Shown piece after piece: positions 34,956 to 44,019 of a stretch of 64,000 nt of DNA. The stretch is from CAVVAL01 sp963740215 (GTDB taxonomy: Bacteria; Actinomycetota; Actinomycetes; Mycobacteriales; Cryptosporangiaceae). The notes below the pieces were generated by a model. It had not been told where the DNA came from and did no database searches. It saw only the letters and a list, made by a program, of their open reading frames with translations. The stretch spans positions 1 to 64,000 of the forward strand of contig CAVUDJ010000011.1 in the NCBI GenBank assembly GCA_963740215.1, in the 5' to 3' direction. Made by a program: the position numbers and the translations under genes. Positions within the stretch are counted from its first letter, which is position 1. Every line of letters begins with the position of its first letter.

Positions 34956-35075
34956 TCATTGCGGCTTCCCAGGCGGGGCGCCGGTGCGGGGGTCGAGGAA
35001 GCTAGCAACGAAGGCGACGAACCGGGCGGTGTTGATCACCAGTGGCCACAGCCCGTACGCCGCGTTCGCGTCCAC
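34956..35075 (-). pseudogene. Truncated methyltransferase-like membrane protein start
   Basis: 39 codons from the GTG at 35075, whose start overlaps the last bases before the SHOCT stop. It reads VDANAAYGLWPLVINTARFV and FVASFLDPRTG. This matches the first helix of isoprenylcysteine-methyltransferase-like proteins (form AYGLWPLVVLNT...F.RPRT) that often follow SHOCT genes. It stops after PGKPQ, so only the first helix is left. Confidence 0.5.
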
Positions 35076-35076
35076 G

Positions 35077-35349
35077 TCAGCCGCCGGTCGGGTGGCTCTT
35101 CGCTGCGCCGCCGAGGACCTGGAGCCGCCGCGTGTACTCGTGTTCGTCGATCTCGCCGCGGGCGAACCGCTCGGCCAGTATGTGTTGCGGCGTAGCGCCT
35201 TCAGACGCCGAGCCGCCCTGCGGGGCGCCGCGGCCGGTGTAGCGGACCAGCGCGACGACGCCGGCGATGATCAGGCCCCAGAACAGCAGGGTGTTCACGG
35301 TCATTAGCACCATGCCCCAGCCGCCCATGCCGTTGCCCCAGTACATCAT
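35077..35349 (-). CDS. SHOCT-domain small membrane protein
   Basis: 90 aa. A single transmembrane helix at residues 12-36 (MVLMTVNTLLFWGLIIAGVV) after a Met/Gly/Trp-rich start, then the C-terminal SHOCT helix pair (ILAERFARGEIDEHEYTRRL). SHOCT proteins are small oligomerising membrane proteins of unknown function, frequent beside copper ATPases. The gene is divergent from the copper ATPase at 35583; the 233-bp gap between them carries a CsoR-type palindrome and a possible DosR-like site. Confidence 0.83.
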   Translation of the reverse strand: MMYWGNGMGGWGMVLMTVNTLLFWGLIIAGVVALVRYTGRGAPQGGSASEGATPQHILAERFARGEIDEHEYTRRLQVLGGAAKSHPTGG

Positions 35350-35511
35350 CGTGATCTCCTTCGCGGGCTATCGCTGGTCAGTGGTGGTGCGCTGGTCGTG
35401 GGGCTCGGTGGCCCGGGGGCTGGCCTTTCATCGTGTGCCCTTCCCGCGGGCTGTCTCCTACCCTCCTCGCCGGTACGGGGGGTGGGGTATGGGCGAAGGT
35501 CACGCCGGGCT

Positions 35512-35540
35512 GGGTCCAATGTCCCTACCCCGTGGGGGTA
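35512..35540. promoter_or_regulatory. CsoR-type operator with adjoining DosR-like site
   Basis: TACCCC-GTG-GGGGTA at 35526-35540 is the palindrome type bound by CsoR copper sensors and lies 43 bp upstream of the copper ATPase start. GGGTCCAATGTCCCT (35512-35526) abuts it and resembles a DosR box. No csoR gene is next to it; the nearest family member is the CstR-like gene at 51664. Confidence 0.6.
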
Positions 35541-35582
35541 TGCGGGTGGAGGGTGGTGCCAGCCCCATGGAGGGAGAACATT

Positions 35583-38347
35583 ATGGACGGCGCCGACATC
35601 GCTGTACTGCTGGCCTCAGCCGCGGCGTTGGCCGGGTTGGGCTGGTTCTTTTTCGGCCCCCGCCACGCCCGGACCGCCGAGCTCGGCGACGGCGTACAGC
35701 GGGTGGAGGTCACCGTACGGGGCGGCTACAGCCCCGACGTCATCCGCGTGCGTCAGGGCGTGCCGCTGGAGGTCGTCTTCGACCGGCAGGAGACCGGCGA
35801 CTGCACCTCCCGGGTGGTCTTCGCCGACCTGGGGGTGCGCGCGGCACTGCCGGCATACGCCCGCACCACCGTTCGGCTGACCCCAGCGCGGGTGGGCGAG
35901 TTCGGGTTCGCATGCGGCATGAACATGATCCACGGCCGGCTGATCGTGGAGCCCGCCGACGAGGCGGCACCCGTCGACGGCGCCCCGGCCGGGGTCGGTG
36001 CCGCCGCTGCCGGGACCCGGCCGGCGGCTGGCGAACCCGGGCCGGCGGCGGCCGAGGTGGAGGCCGCGCAGGCGGAGGAGCGGCGGGCGGAGATCGCCGA
36101 CCTGACCCGCCGGGTGTTGGTGGGGGCGGTGCTGACCGCGCCGGTGCTGTTCGCGGTCATGGCGCACGAGGTGTTCGGGGCCGGCTGGGTACCGGAGCTG
36201 CTGCTCAACCGGTGGGTGCAGCTGGCGTTGATCACCCCGGTGATGTTCTACACCGGCTGGCCGATCCACCGCACCGGTTGGCTGACCCTGGCCCACCGCA
36301 GCGCGGACATGAACAGCCTGATCACCCTGGGCACGATCGCCGCGTACGGCTACAGCCTGCTGGTCACCCTGGCCCCCGGCCTGGTGCCGGCGGACATGCG
36401 GGAGGTGTACTTCGAGGCCGTCGGGGTCATCCTCACGCTGATCGTGCTCGGCCGGCTGCTGGAGGCCCGGGCCAAGGCCGGTACCGGCGAGGCGATCCGG
36501 GCCCTGCTCGGCCTGCAGGCCCGCACCGCCCGGGTGCTGCGCGACGGCGCCGAGGTCGAGGTACCGGTCGAGACCGTGGCCGTCGGCGACGAGGTAGTCA
36601 TCCGACCCGGCGAGAAGGTACCGGTCGACGCGGTGGTGCTGACCGGGTCCTCGGCGGTGGACGAGTCGATGGTCACCGGCGAGCCGATGCCGGTCACCAA
36701 ACGCGCCGGGGACACCGTGATCGGCGCGACGATCAACGGCACTGGGTCGCTGCGGGTGCATGCCGCCAAGGTCGGCGCCGACACCATGCTGGCCCAGATC
36801 ATCCGGCTGGTGCAGCAGGCCCAGGCGTCGAAGGCGCCGATCCAGCGGCTGGCCGACGCGATCTCCGCCTACTTCGTGCCCGCCGTCATCGCCATCGCGG
36901 TGGCCACGTTCGCGGCCTGGTTCGTCGCCGGACCGCCGCCAGCTGACCCGCGCTGGTCTCCGCGGTCGCGGTACTGATCATCGCCTGCCCGTGCGCGCTG
37001 GGGCTGGCCACCCCGCTGTCGGTCATGGTCGGCACCGGAAAGGGCGCCCAGGCCGGCATCCTCATCCGCTCCGCCGAAGCCCTGGAAACCGCGCACAAGC
37101 TCGACACGATCGTGCTGGACAAGACCGGCACCATCACCGCCGGCAAACCCGCACTGACCGACGTGCGCCCAGCGGCCGGCTTCGACGAGACCGAACTGCT
37201 GGCCCTGGTGGCATCCGCCGAGGCCGACAGCGAACACCCCCTGGCCACGGCGATCGTCGCCGGCGCCCGCGCCCGCGGCCTCACGGTGGCGGCCGCCACC
37301 GGGTTCGACTCGGTCACCGGCAAGGGCGTGCAGGCCACCGTCACCGGCCGCGCGGTGCTGGTCGGCAACGCCCGGCTGCTCGCCGACGTCGGCATCGACA
37401 CCACCGACCTCGACCCGATCGCCGCCGACCTGTCCGCGCAGGGCAAGACCGCCATCCTCGCCGCCGTCGACGGGCGGCCCGCCGGCGTCTCGCCGTCGCC
37501 GACACCGTCAAGGACGACTCGGCCGCCGCGATCGCCGCGCTGCGCGATCTCGGCATCGAGGTGGTCATGATCACCGGCGACAACGCCCGCACCGCCGCCG
37601 CAATCGCCCGCCAGGTCGGCGTCGGCCGCGTCCTGGCCGAGGTGCTGCCCGAACACAAGGCCGACGAGATCCGCCGCCTGCAAGCCGCAGGCCGGCGGGT
37701 CGGCATGGTCGGCGACGGCATCAACGACGCCCCCGCCCTAGCCGCCGGCCGACATCGGCCTAGCCATCGGCACCGGCACCGACGTCGCGATCGAGGCCGC
37801 CGACATCACCCTCATCTCCGGCTCCCTCACTGGCGTGGTCACCGCGATCCGGCTCTCCCGCGCCACCATGCGCAACATCCGCCAGAACCTGTTCTTCGCC
37901 CTGATCTACAACGCCGTCGGTATCCCCATCGCCGCCGGGGTGCTCTACCCGCTGCTCGGCATCCGGCTGTCCCCGATGCTCGCCGCCGTCGCCATGGCCG
38001 CCAGCTCCCTGTCCGTGGTCGCCAACGCCAACCGGCTACGCCGCTGGCAGCCCAAACCCCTGCCCACCGGCGAACCGGCCACCGTCGTCGAGCCCGCAGT
38101 CGAACCCACGGTCGAGACCCGTGCCACCGCGGCCGATCATCACCACGGCGGCAGCGCCGGACACCACGACGGGGGCTCTCAACCCAAGGCGGACCCGGTC
38201 TGCGGCATGCCCGTCAGCCCGGCGACCGCGGCCGCGCACCGCAGCCTCGACCGGACCACCGTGTACTTCTGCTCGGCCGGCTGCGCCGCCACATTCGACA
38301 CAGACCCACGCCGCTACCAGCCACACACGGCGACGGGTACCTCGTGA
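35583..38347 (+). pseudogene. Copper P1B-ATPase with cupredoxin head and YHS tail, three frameshifts
   Basis: About 920 aa when reconstructed. Residues 1-20 form a helix. A cupredoxin-like domain follows at about 40-125, with copper ligands suggested in FGFACGMNMIHG. The ATPase core has the actuator VTGEPMPVTK, CPC motif IACPCALGLATP, phosphorylation motif DKTGTITAGKP, HP motif SEHPLA and GDGINDAPAL. A His-rich linker and a YHS metal domain (DPVCGMPVSPATA, YFCSAGCAATF) end the protein. Frames break near 36945, 37487 (one C missing) and 37749 (one G extra). The pattern of single-base changes in an otherwise perfect sequence suggests sequencing error, but a recent pseudogene is possible. Predicted Cu(I) export. 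Confidence 0.85.
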
Positions 38348-38660
38348 GGACGGTGCACGACGGTGGGCGCGGAGCTGACCGGGGAGATCGCCCGCCGCTC
38401 GTGCCGTCCTCGCCCCCCAACCCGGCCCACAGCCGGTATCCGTTGATGACCTTGTCGGTATCCATCCGGCCGCGGGACTCGTCTCTCGATGCTTTCGAGG
38501 GCCGCGGCGAGGGCGAACCCCAGCGGTGAGAGCACCTGTTCCAGTCCCGCGTCGGAGACCACCAGCGCGAGGCTGCGTCGGCGCCCCGGGCGGCGCTTGC
38601 CTGGCCGACCGGCCGCAACGGCAGGGGTCGACCGGCCCCGGACAGTGCGACCCGCACGGT
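38348..38660. other. Intergenic stretch without recognised gene
   Basis: 313 bp between the copper ATPase end and the convergent DUF202 gene. Frames are open on both strands but none has a start with a ribosome binding site or a familiar motif. Confidence 0.4.
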
Positions 38661-38984
38661 TCAGGGTCGGTACGACAGCAGGGAAAGGGTCAGGGCGACC
38701 AGCGACACGAGGGTCGTCGCGACCGTGATCAGTTGTACCGTCCGGCGCCGGGTGAGACCGCGCCCGCGCCCTGCCTCGCCGCGTTCGTGGGCGGGCAGCC
38801 GTCCGATGCCCCAGACCGCGGCGCTCATGGCGATGACCACGGCACCGGCGGCCCGGTCCGTGTGCAGGATCGCGGCGCCGACGGCGGCGAACGAGATGGC
38901 GGTGCGGCTCCAGGCCAGCTGGGTCCGCTCCTGGGCAAGGCCAGGGTCGGTGGGTCGGCGGGTGCTGCCGGGGTCATCGGTCAC
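38661..38984 (-). CDS. DUF202 membrane protein
   Basis: 107 aa, GTG start one base after the upstream stop. The DUF202/YidH signature is clear: GLAQERTQLAWSRTAISFAA, followed by two more hydrophobic helices (AAGAVVIAMSAAVWGIGRLP and the C-terminal LITVATTLVSLVALTLSLLS). Function of the family is unknown. It is the last gene of the long sulfur operon that begins with arsR at 45937. A second DUF202 protein is encoded immediately upstream. Confidence 0.85.
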   Translation of the reverse strand: MTDDPGSTRRPTDPGLAQERTQLAWSRTAISFAAVGAAILHTDRAAGAVVIAMSAAVWGIGRLPAHERGEAGRGRGLTRRRTVQLITVATTLVSLVALTLSLLSYRP

Positions 38985-38985
38985 G

Positions 38986-39372
38986 TCAGCGCCCGTTGGT
39001 CGGTGCGAGCACGGCGAGGATCGCGGCCACGATGGACAGCCCGGTGATGGCAGCGGCCAGGATCCTGGGCAGGCGCGAGGGCGGCAACGGTTCGCCCCGG
39101 CGCAGGGCCTGCTGGTCGCGGGCCCATTCGAGGTAGCTGGCGACGGAGACGATGGCGCCGAGGCTGATGAGTGGGACAGCGAGCACGTGGCGTCCCCACG
39201 GCACGCCGGGGAACGGGGGCAGGAGCTGGATGATGGCCAGTCCGGCGACCACGAGGGCGAGGGCGGTGCGGTGCCAGGCCAGAAACGTCCGTTCGTTGGC
39301 GAAGGTGAACCGGGCGTCGGGTTCGCTACCGTCTTCGCGCCCGACGCCGGTCGGTTGTTCGAGGTCGGTCAT
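38986..39372 (-). CDS. DUF202/YidH-like membrane protein
   Basis: 128 aa. DUF202 signature FTFANERTFLAWHRTALALV at residues 22-41, then three helices. The ATG at 39372 overlaps the tusA stop (39369) by four bases, so it is translationally coupled to tusA. Its position after a TusA-family sulfur carrier and DsrE-like protein suggests a membrane component linked to sulfur transfer or to the electron chain, but this is only context. Confidence 0.85.
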   Translation of the reverse strand: MTDLEQPTGVGREDGSEPDARFTFANERTFLAWHRTALALVVAGLAIIQLLPPFPGVPWGRHVLAVPLISLGAIVSVASYLEWARDQQALRRGEPLPPSRLPRILAAAITGLSIVAAILAVLAPTNGR

Positions 39373-39626
39373 CCCTGGTCGGCCTTGCGGACGTAGAACA
39401 CGTACACGCCGTTGTCCTCGCCCGAGTCGAGCAGTTCGTCGCCGTTGGCCTCGGCCCAGGCCGGGATGTCGGACAGCGAGCCGCGGTCGGTCGCGAGGAT
39501 CTTCAAGACCTGGTTGGGTTGTAGCCGCCGCCTGGCCTTGGTCGCCGCCATGACGGGCATCGGGCACATGAGGTCGCGGGCGTCGACGAGTTGGTCCTCG
39601 GTGATGTCGAGCATGGTCGGATCCAC
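39369..39626 (-). CDS. tusA: TusA-family sulfur carrier protein
   Basis: 85 aa. The TusA/SirA signature DARDLMCPMPVMAATKARR carries the persulfide-bearing Cys21, followed by the LKILATDRGSLSDIPAWAEA half typical of the fold. TusA proteins take sulfane sulfur from rhodaneses or cysteine desulfurases and pass it to DsrE-type partners. Here tusA lies between the DsrE-like gene (six bases upstream) and two DUF202 genes, in the molybdoenzyme operon. This fits a sulfur-relay role in dissimilation rather than tRNA thiolation, by context. Confidence 0.88.
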   Translation of the reverse strand: MDPTMLDITEDQLVDARDLMCPMPVMAATKARRRLQPNQVLKILATDRGSLSDIPAWAEANGDELLDSGEDNGVYVFYVRKADQG

Positions 39627-39632
39627 TTCGGG

Positions 39633-40217
39633 CTAGATGAACAGGGTGACGTGGGCACGGCGGGCCTGGGCCATGAAGGCCGCGGCGCCGGCGAACTCCA
39701 CGCCGTCGATGAAGTCGTCGTCGGCGTAGCCGAAGACGTCGACGGTCATCTGGCAGGCAATGAGGCGTACGTCGGCCTCCTTGGCCGTGTCGATCAGTTC
39801 GCCGATCGTGGCGACCTTCTTCTTGGCGAACTTGGACCGCATCATGGCCGAGGCCATCGGCACCATCCCGGGCAGCGACGAGATGATGTCGGGGACGGGT
39901 ACAGGCATCGGCATGGCCGGGTTGCCGACCGGGTCGATCTTGAGTTTGCGGGCGAAGTCCCGGTGGATGATGTTCAGGCCGTAGAAGGTGAAGAAGATCG
40001 ACACCTCCATGCCGACGGCCGCGGCGGCGTTGGCGAGGATCAGTGGCGGGTAGGCCCAGTCGAGGGTCCCCTTGGAGGCGATGATCGCGGCCGTGCGGGT
40101 CGCCGGGTCTCGGCGGAAGGCCCGTTCAACCTCTTCACGGACGATGCGGCGGACATCGTCCTCGGTAACGGCGGCGGCCAGGGTCGATGTGGGCGCGGGT
40201 TGGGTGTCATGTGGCAT
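39633..40217 (-). CDS. DsrE/DsrF/DrsH-like sulfurtransferase
   Basis: 194 aa, ATG at 40217 behind GGAGGTGG. An N-terminal helical extension (VTEDDVRRIVREEVERAF) is followed by a DsrE2-type domain: TAAIIASKGTLDWAYPPLIL, SIFFTFYGLNIIHRDFARKL, and a conserved Cys in LIACQMTVDVFGY, the likely persulfide site. Family proteins pass sulfur to TusA or a DsrC-like carrier. A second DsrE-like protein is at 48959-49471. The start overlaps the torD stop by eleven bases. Confidence 0.87.
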   Translation of the reverse strand: MPHDTQPAPTSTLAAAVTEDDVRRIVREEVERAFRRDPATRTAAIIASKGTLDWAYPPLILANAAAAVGMEVSIFFTFYGLNIIHRDFARKLKIDPVGNPAMPMPVPVPDIISSLPGMVPMASAMMRSKFAKKKVATIGELIDTAKEADVRLIACQMTVDVFGYADDDFIDGVEFAGAAAFMAQARRAHVTLFI

Positions 40218-41088
40218 GGGCCACCTCCGTGACAGTTCGTTGTACGCGGGCGAGCGCGGCGCCGGTTGCTTCGGCCCGGGTCCGCCACGCCCGCGCCACG
40301 TCGCCCAGCACCGGTTCGGCGGCCCGGTGCCGCTGGGCCCACCGGTCGGCCTCGGCGACCAGCCACCCGAAGGTCGCTGCGGGGTCCTGGCTGACCACGG
40401 ACCGCAGGACGAAGGGGCGCTCGCCCATCCGCAGCGGGAGGCCGGTGCCGCGGGCGCCGCGGGCGAGGTCGGCGCGGGTGAGGAGCAGCCCGCTGCGGGC
40501 CGGGGCGAGCAGTGCGCGTACAAGCGGCTCCAGGCCCCCGTCGGTGTCAAGCGGAGCAGGACGGTCGCGCAGGTGTAGCGCGGTGGTGGCTGGCGCCGGC
40601 AGGGCCTGGGCCTCGGCGCGCATCGCGGCGCCGAGCAGCCGAGCCCACCCGGCGTAGAAGGGTCCCCCCGCCTGCGCTGCCGCGACCGTGTACGGCGGAA
40701 GCCAGGTGAGCAGGTGCTCCCACAGCAGGGCGCGGCGTGCCTGGTGCCACAGGATCGCCCGCGCCGGGTCCGGCTCGGCGAGTTCGTGTTCGGTGATGGC
40801 GGCGTACAGGCCGAGCAGGGCGGCGAGGTGGTCGGGTTCGGGGGGCGGGGTGAGGTGCAGCGCCCGCCAGAAGCCGGCAACCCGGTCTGCGGCCTCGCCG
40901 CCGAGCATGCCGTCCGGGCTCAGGTACACCGACGCGTACGGCACGAGCTGCAACACGAACAGCTCGGTATGGTCGCCTGGATCTGGCCGGCCGCGCAGCC
41001 CAAGGGCGTCGGCGAGCCGCGCGTGTGCGGTATCCGGTGCTTCGCACAGTGCGCCGAGGGCGCGGAAGAGTTCAGGCGTGAGAGGCAT
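40207..41088 (-). CDS. TorD-family molybdoenzyme chaperone
   Basis: 293 aa, all helical. The TorD/DmsD/NarJ-type core is recognisable from FRALGALCEAPDTAHARLAD, LLGLYAAITEHELAEPDPAR and an ARRALLWEHLLTWLPPYTVA segment. These chaperones bind the catalytic subunit of CISM molybdoenzymes before cofactor loading. It overlaps the stop of the molybdopterin oxidoreductase gene by 17 bases. Intact, in contrast to the frameshifted enzyme genes upstream. Confidence 0.82.
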   Translation of the reverse strand: MPLTPELFRALGALCEAPDTAHARLADALGLRGRPDPGDHTELFVLQLVPYASVYLSPDGMLGGEAADRVAGFWRALHLTPPPEPDHLAALLGLYAAITEHELAEPDPARAILWHQARRALLWEHLLTWLPPYTVAAAQAGGPFYAGWARLLGAAMRAEAQALPAPATTALHLRDRPAPLDTDGGLEPLVRALLAPARSGLLLTRADLARGARGTGLPLRMGERPFVLRSVVSQDPAATFGWLVAEADRWAQRHRAAEPVLGDVARAWRTRAEATGAALARVQRTVTEVAHAT

Positions 41089-44008
41089 CGGCGGCGGGCT
41101 CCTCGGCGAGCCGGTAGGTGTCGCGGGATGGCTTGAGCGGGCGCATCAGCCAGTACGGCCGCCTTGTGCCGTCGGGCGAGTGCCGGGCGGCGTCGCGGGT
41201 CATCGCCAGCCACTCCCGGTACACCTCCTGGGATTTGGCGGTGTCGACGGCGATGTCGCCGTAGGTGTCGCCGGGCTGCGCCGGGGAGACGCGTACCGCC
41301 TGGTGCCAGCAGTGCTGGCCGGAGATCGGGTCCGGGTGGACCGGGAAGGTGAGGTTCTGGTGCACACCCACGTCGCTCCACCAGATCCGCTGCGTGTCGG
41401 GGTCGGCCGACTGGTAGGGCGCCACACCTGCGCGGCGGCTCATCGCCCACCGGTCATTGGTCTTCGCCAGGTCCACGGTCGCCATCACCTGCCCGGCCCC
41501 GTCCTCGCGGTCGCCGGCGAGCTTCCAGCGGCCCATGTGGTGGCTGCAGGCGACCACGCCGGGGCGGATGCCCTCGGTGACCCAGGCCTTGACCACGAAG
41601 TGCCCGATCGCGGTCTCGACCCGCACCAGGTCGCCCGCGCCGATGCCCAGCCGCCCGGCGTCGCTCGGGTGGATCCACAGCGGATTGGTGTGGGCGAGCT
41701 CGTCGAGCCACTTGGCGTTGCCGCTCCGGGTGTGGATCTGGACGGGCAGCCGGAACGTCGAGATGAGCAGCATCTGGTCCGGCTGCATCGCGGCCGGGTG
41801 CACGTGGCTGCGGATGTAGCCGGGCAGCGCGTGCTCGGGCCAGCCCCAGTCGGCCAGCGTGCGCGAGTAGAACTCCAGCCGTCCGCTCGGGGTCGGGAAA
41901 CCCCGGCGCACGACGCCGTCGACGCGCACGCCCACCGGGCGGCGGCCCTCGGCGTCCGGTTCGGGGGTGGCGACGGGACCATGTTAGGGCCGGCCGGTGC
42001 GGGCGCGGTGCGTAGACCCGTCCGAACGCGTGTCGACCGCGTCGCCGAGCTCCTCGGCCGGGACCTCCTGCGCGAAGACGGGACCGACTTCCCGCGCGAT
42101 CTCGAACGCCCCGTACCGGCGCATGTATTCGAGCGGCGTGAGGCCCTCGGCGGCGCGGCCGTCCGGCAGCCCGGGCACGGAGTGCTCGAAGATGTAGCCG
42201 TAGTACTCGTCGACCGTGAGCTTCTCGCCGGGGTGTTCGCGCGACTCGTGGTAGCGGCGGATGCCGAGCGAACCGTCCGGGTCGATACGCCACGACAGCT
42301 CGATCCAGAACTCGTTCTCCTCCCACACCTCGCCGGGGTTGACCTCGCGGGTGTCGGTGACCGGCTCGCCGAGGCGTTCGCGGGCGGCGCGCAGCACCGG
42401 CTGGCGGAACCCGATCCACTGGCCGTCGTACTGCTCGTACGAGTGCAGGTCGTGGCGCTCCGAGCCGAGGCCCATCGGCAGGACGTAGTCGGCGAAGAAC
42501 GCGGTCTCGCTCCACGTCGGGGTGAGCGCGACGTGCAGCCCGACCATGCTCCGTCGGTGAGCACCTCGATCCAGGTGAACCCGTCGGGGTTGGTCCAGAC
42601 CGGGTTGTAGACGCGGGTGAAGTAGACGTCGAGCCGGCCCCGTCCCTCCTTGAGGAAGTGCGGCAGCAGGAACGACAGCTCGTTCAGCGCGAGCGGGTAC
42701 TCCAGCGGCCAGGTCAGCTCGTTCCAGGTGTGCGGGTGGCCGGGGGTGTGGATCGGGCGGGGCACGAACTTGTTCCACGCGTTGGGGTAGGTGCCGCCTT
42801 CGGTGGCGACGGCGCCGAGCAGGCGTTGAGCAGGAACAGGCAGCGCGCCACCTGCCAGCCGCCCAGGTTGCCGGCGGCGGCGCGAGCGCCAGCTGTGCGT
42901 GGACAGCCGGGTGCCGGCCCGCGCCACGACCTCGGCGACCTCGCGCGATCGTGGCCGCCGCGACGCCGGACTCGGCGCGGCGAACTCGAACGTGTACTCG
43001 CTGTACAGCCCGCGCAGGATCTCCTCGAACTGCTCGAAGGTCGGCTCGGCGTCGGGGTGCTCGCAGGCGAGGTACTCGGCCCAGTTCCACCAGCGGCGCA
43101 CGAACTCGCGGTCGTAGCGGCCGGTCTGGATCAGGTGGTTGGCGATGGCCAGCAGGATCGCCGGCTCCGACCCCGGGTACGGCGCCAGCCAGTGGTCGGC
43201 GTGGGTGGCCGTGTTCGACAGCCGGGTGTCGAACACGATCAGCTTCGCCCCGCTCTCCTTGGCCTCGATGACCCGCTGGGCGTGCGGGTTGAAGTAGTGC
43301 CCGGACTCGAGATGCGAGCTGATGAGCAGGATGACCTCGGCGTTGGCGTGGTCCGGGCTGGGCCGGTCGATGCCCATCCAGAAGTGGTAGCCGGCGCGCG
43401 CGCCCGACGAGCAGATGTTGGTGTGCGAGTTGTGGCCGTCCACGCCCCAGCCTGCGAGCACCCGCTCGGTGAAGCCGTCCTCCCCGGGCCGGCCGACGTG
43501 GTACATGACCTCGTTGCGGCCGTCCTCGGTGATCGCGGCGCGGATGCGGGCGGCGATGTCGTCGAGCGCCTCGTCCCAGCTGACCTGCTCCCAGCTGGCC
43601 CTCGCCGCGGGCGCCGACCCGCTTGAGCGGGTGCAGGATGCGGTCGGGGTCGGTGACCTGGTTGAGCGTCGCCGGCCCCTTGGCGCAGTTGCGCCCGCGC
43701 GAGCCGGGATGCTCCGGGTTGCCCTCGAACTTGCGGACCTGCAGCGTGTCGCGGTCGACGTAGGCCAGCAGCCCGCAGGCCGACTCGCAGTTGAAGCAGG
43801 TCGTCGGGACCAGCATGTAGCGCCGCTCGACCCGCCTCGGCCACGCCCGCGAGTCCAGCTCGACCCAGTCGTCCCAGCGCTCCTTGGGCGGGAACGCGGC
43901 CAGGTGAATGCGGCTCGGGCCCGGGTAGAACGTCTCGCCCCGGGCCTGCGTCGCCGCCCGGGCGGCGCTCACCCGCGCCCCGATCTCCTCCAGCTTGGCG
44001 ACGTCCAT
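41072..44008 (-). pseudogene. Molybdopterin oxidoreductase catalytic subunit (SoeA/PsrA/PhsA-like), multiple frameshifts
   Basis: About 978 aa when reconstructed from the ATG 44008 (after AAAGGGGAGACG). The N-terminal [4Fe-4S] motif is CFNCESACG plus Cys in GRNCAKG, typical of MopB enzymes. A molybdenum-ligand candidate is the Cys in HTNICSSGAR. The final dinucleotide-binding domain is complete (WLDELAHTNPLWIHPSDAGR, VVKAWVTEGIRPGVVACSHH). Frames break at about 43605, several times in 42820-42960, near 42548 and near 41975. With an FeS-NrfD partner it fits the polysulfide/thiosulfate/sulfite oxidoreductase branch of CISM enzymes. The setting among persulfide and sulfite genes favours sulfite oxidation (SoeA-like), as inference. 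Either sequencing errors or decay explains the frame breaks. Confidence 0.75.
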
Positions 44009-44019
44009 CGTCTCCCCTT

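Noticed and set aside
40688..42610. 640-codon plus-strand frame opposite torD and the molybdoenzyme
   Set aside because: Shadow of the coding strand; TorD and the MopB C-terminal domain are clear on the minus strand.
41072..44008. Selenocysteine formate dehydrogenase
   Set aside because: The frame breaks are indels, not in-frame TGA codons, and the sequence around the presumed metal ligand has an ordinary cysteine.
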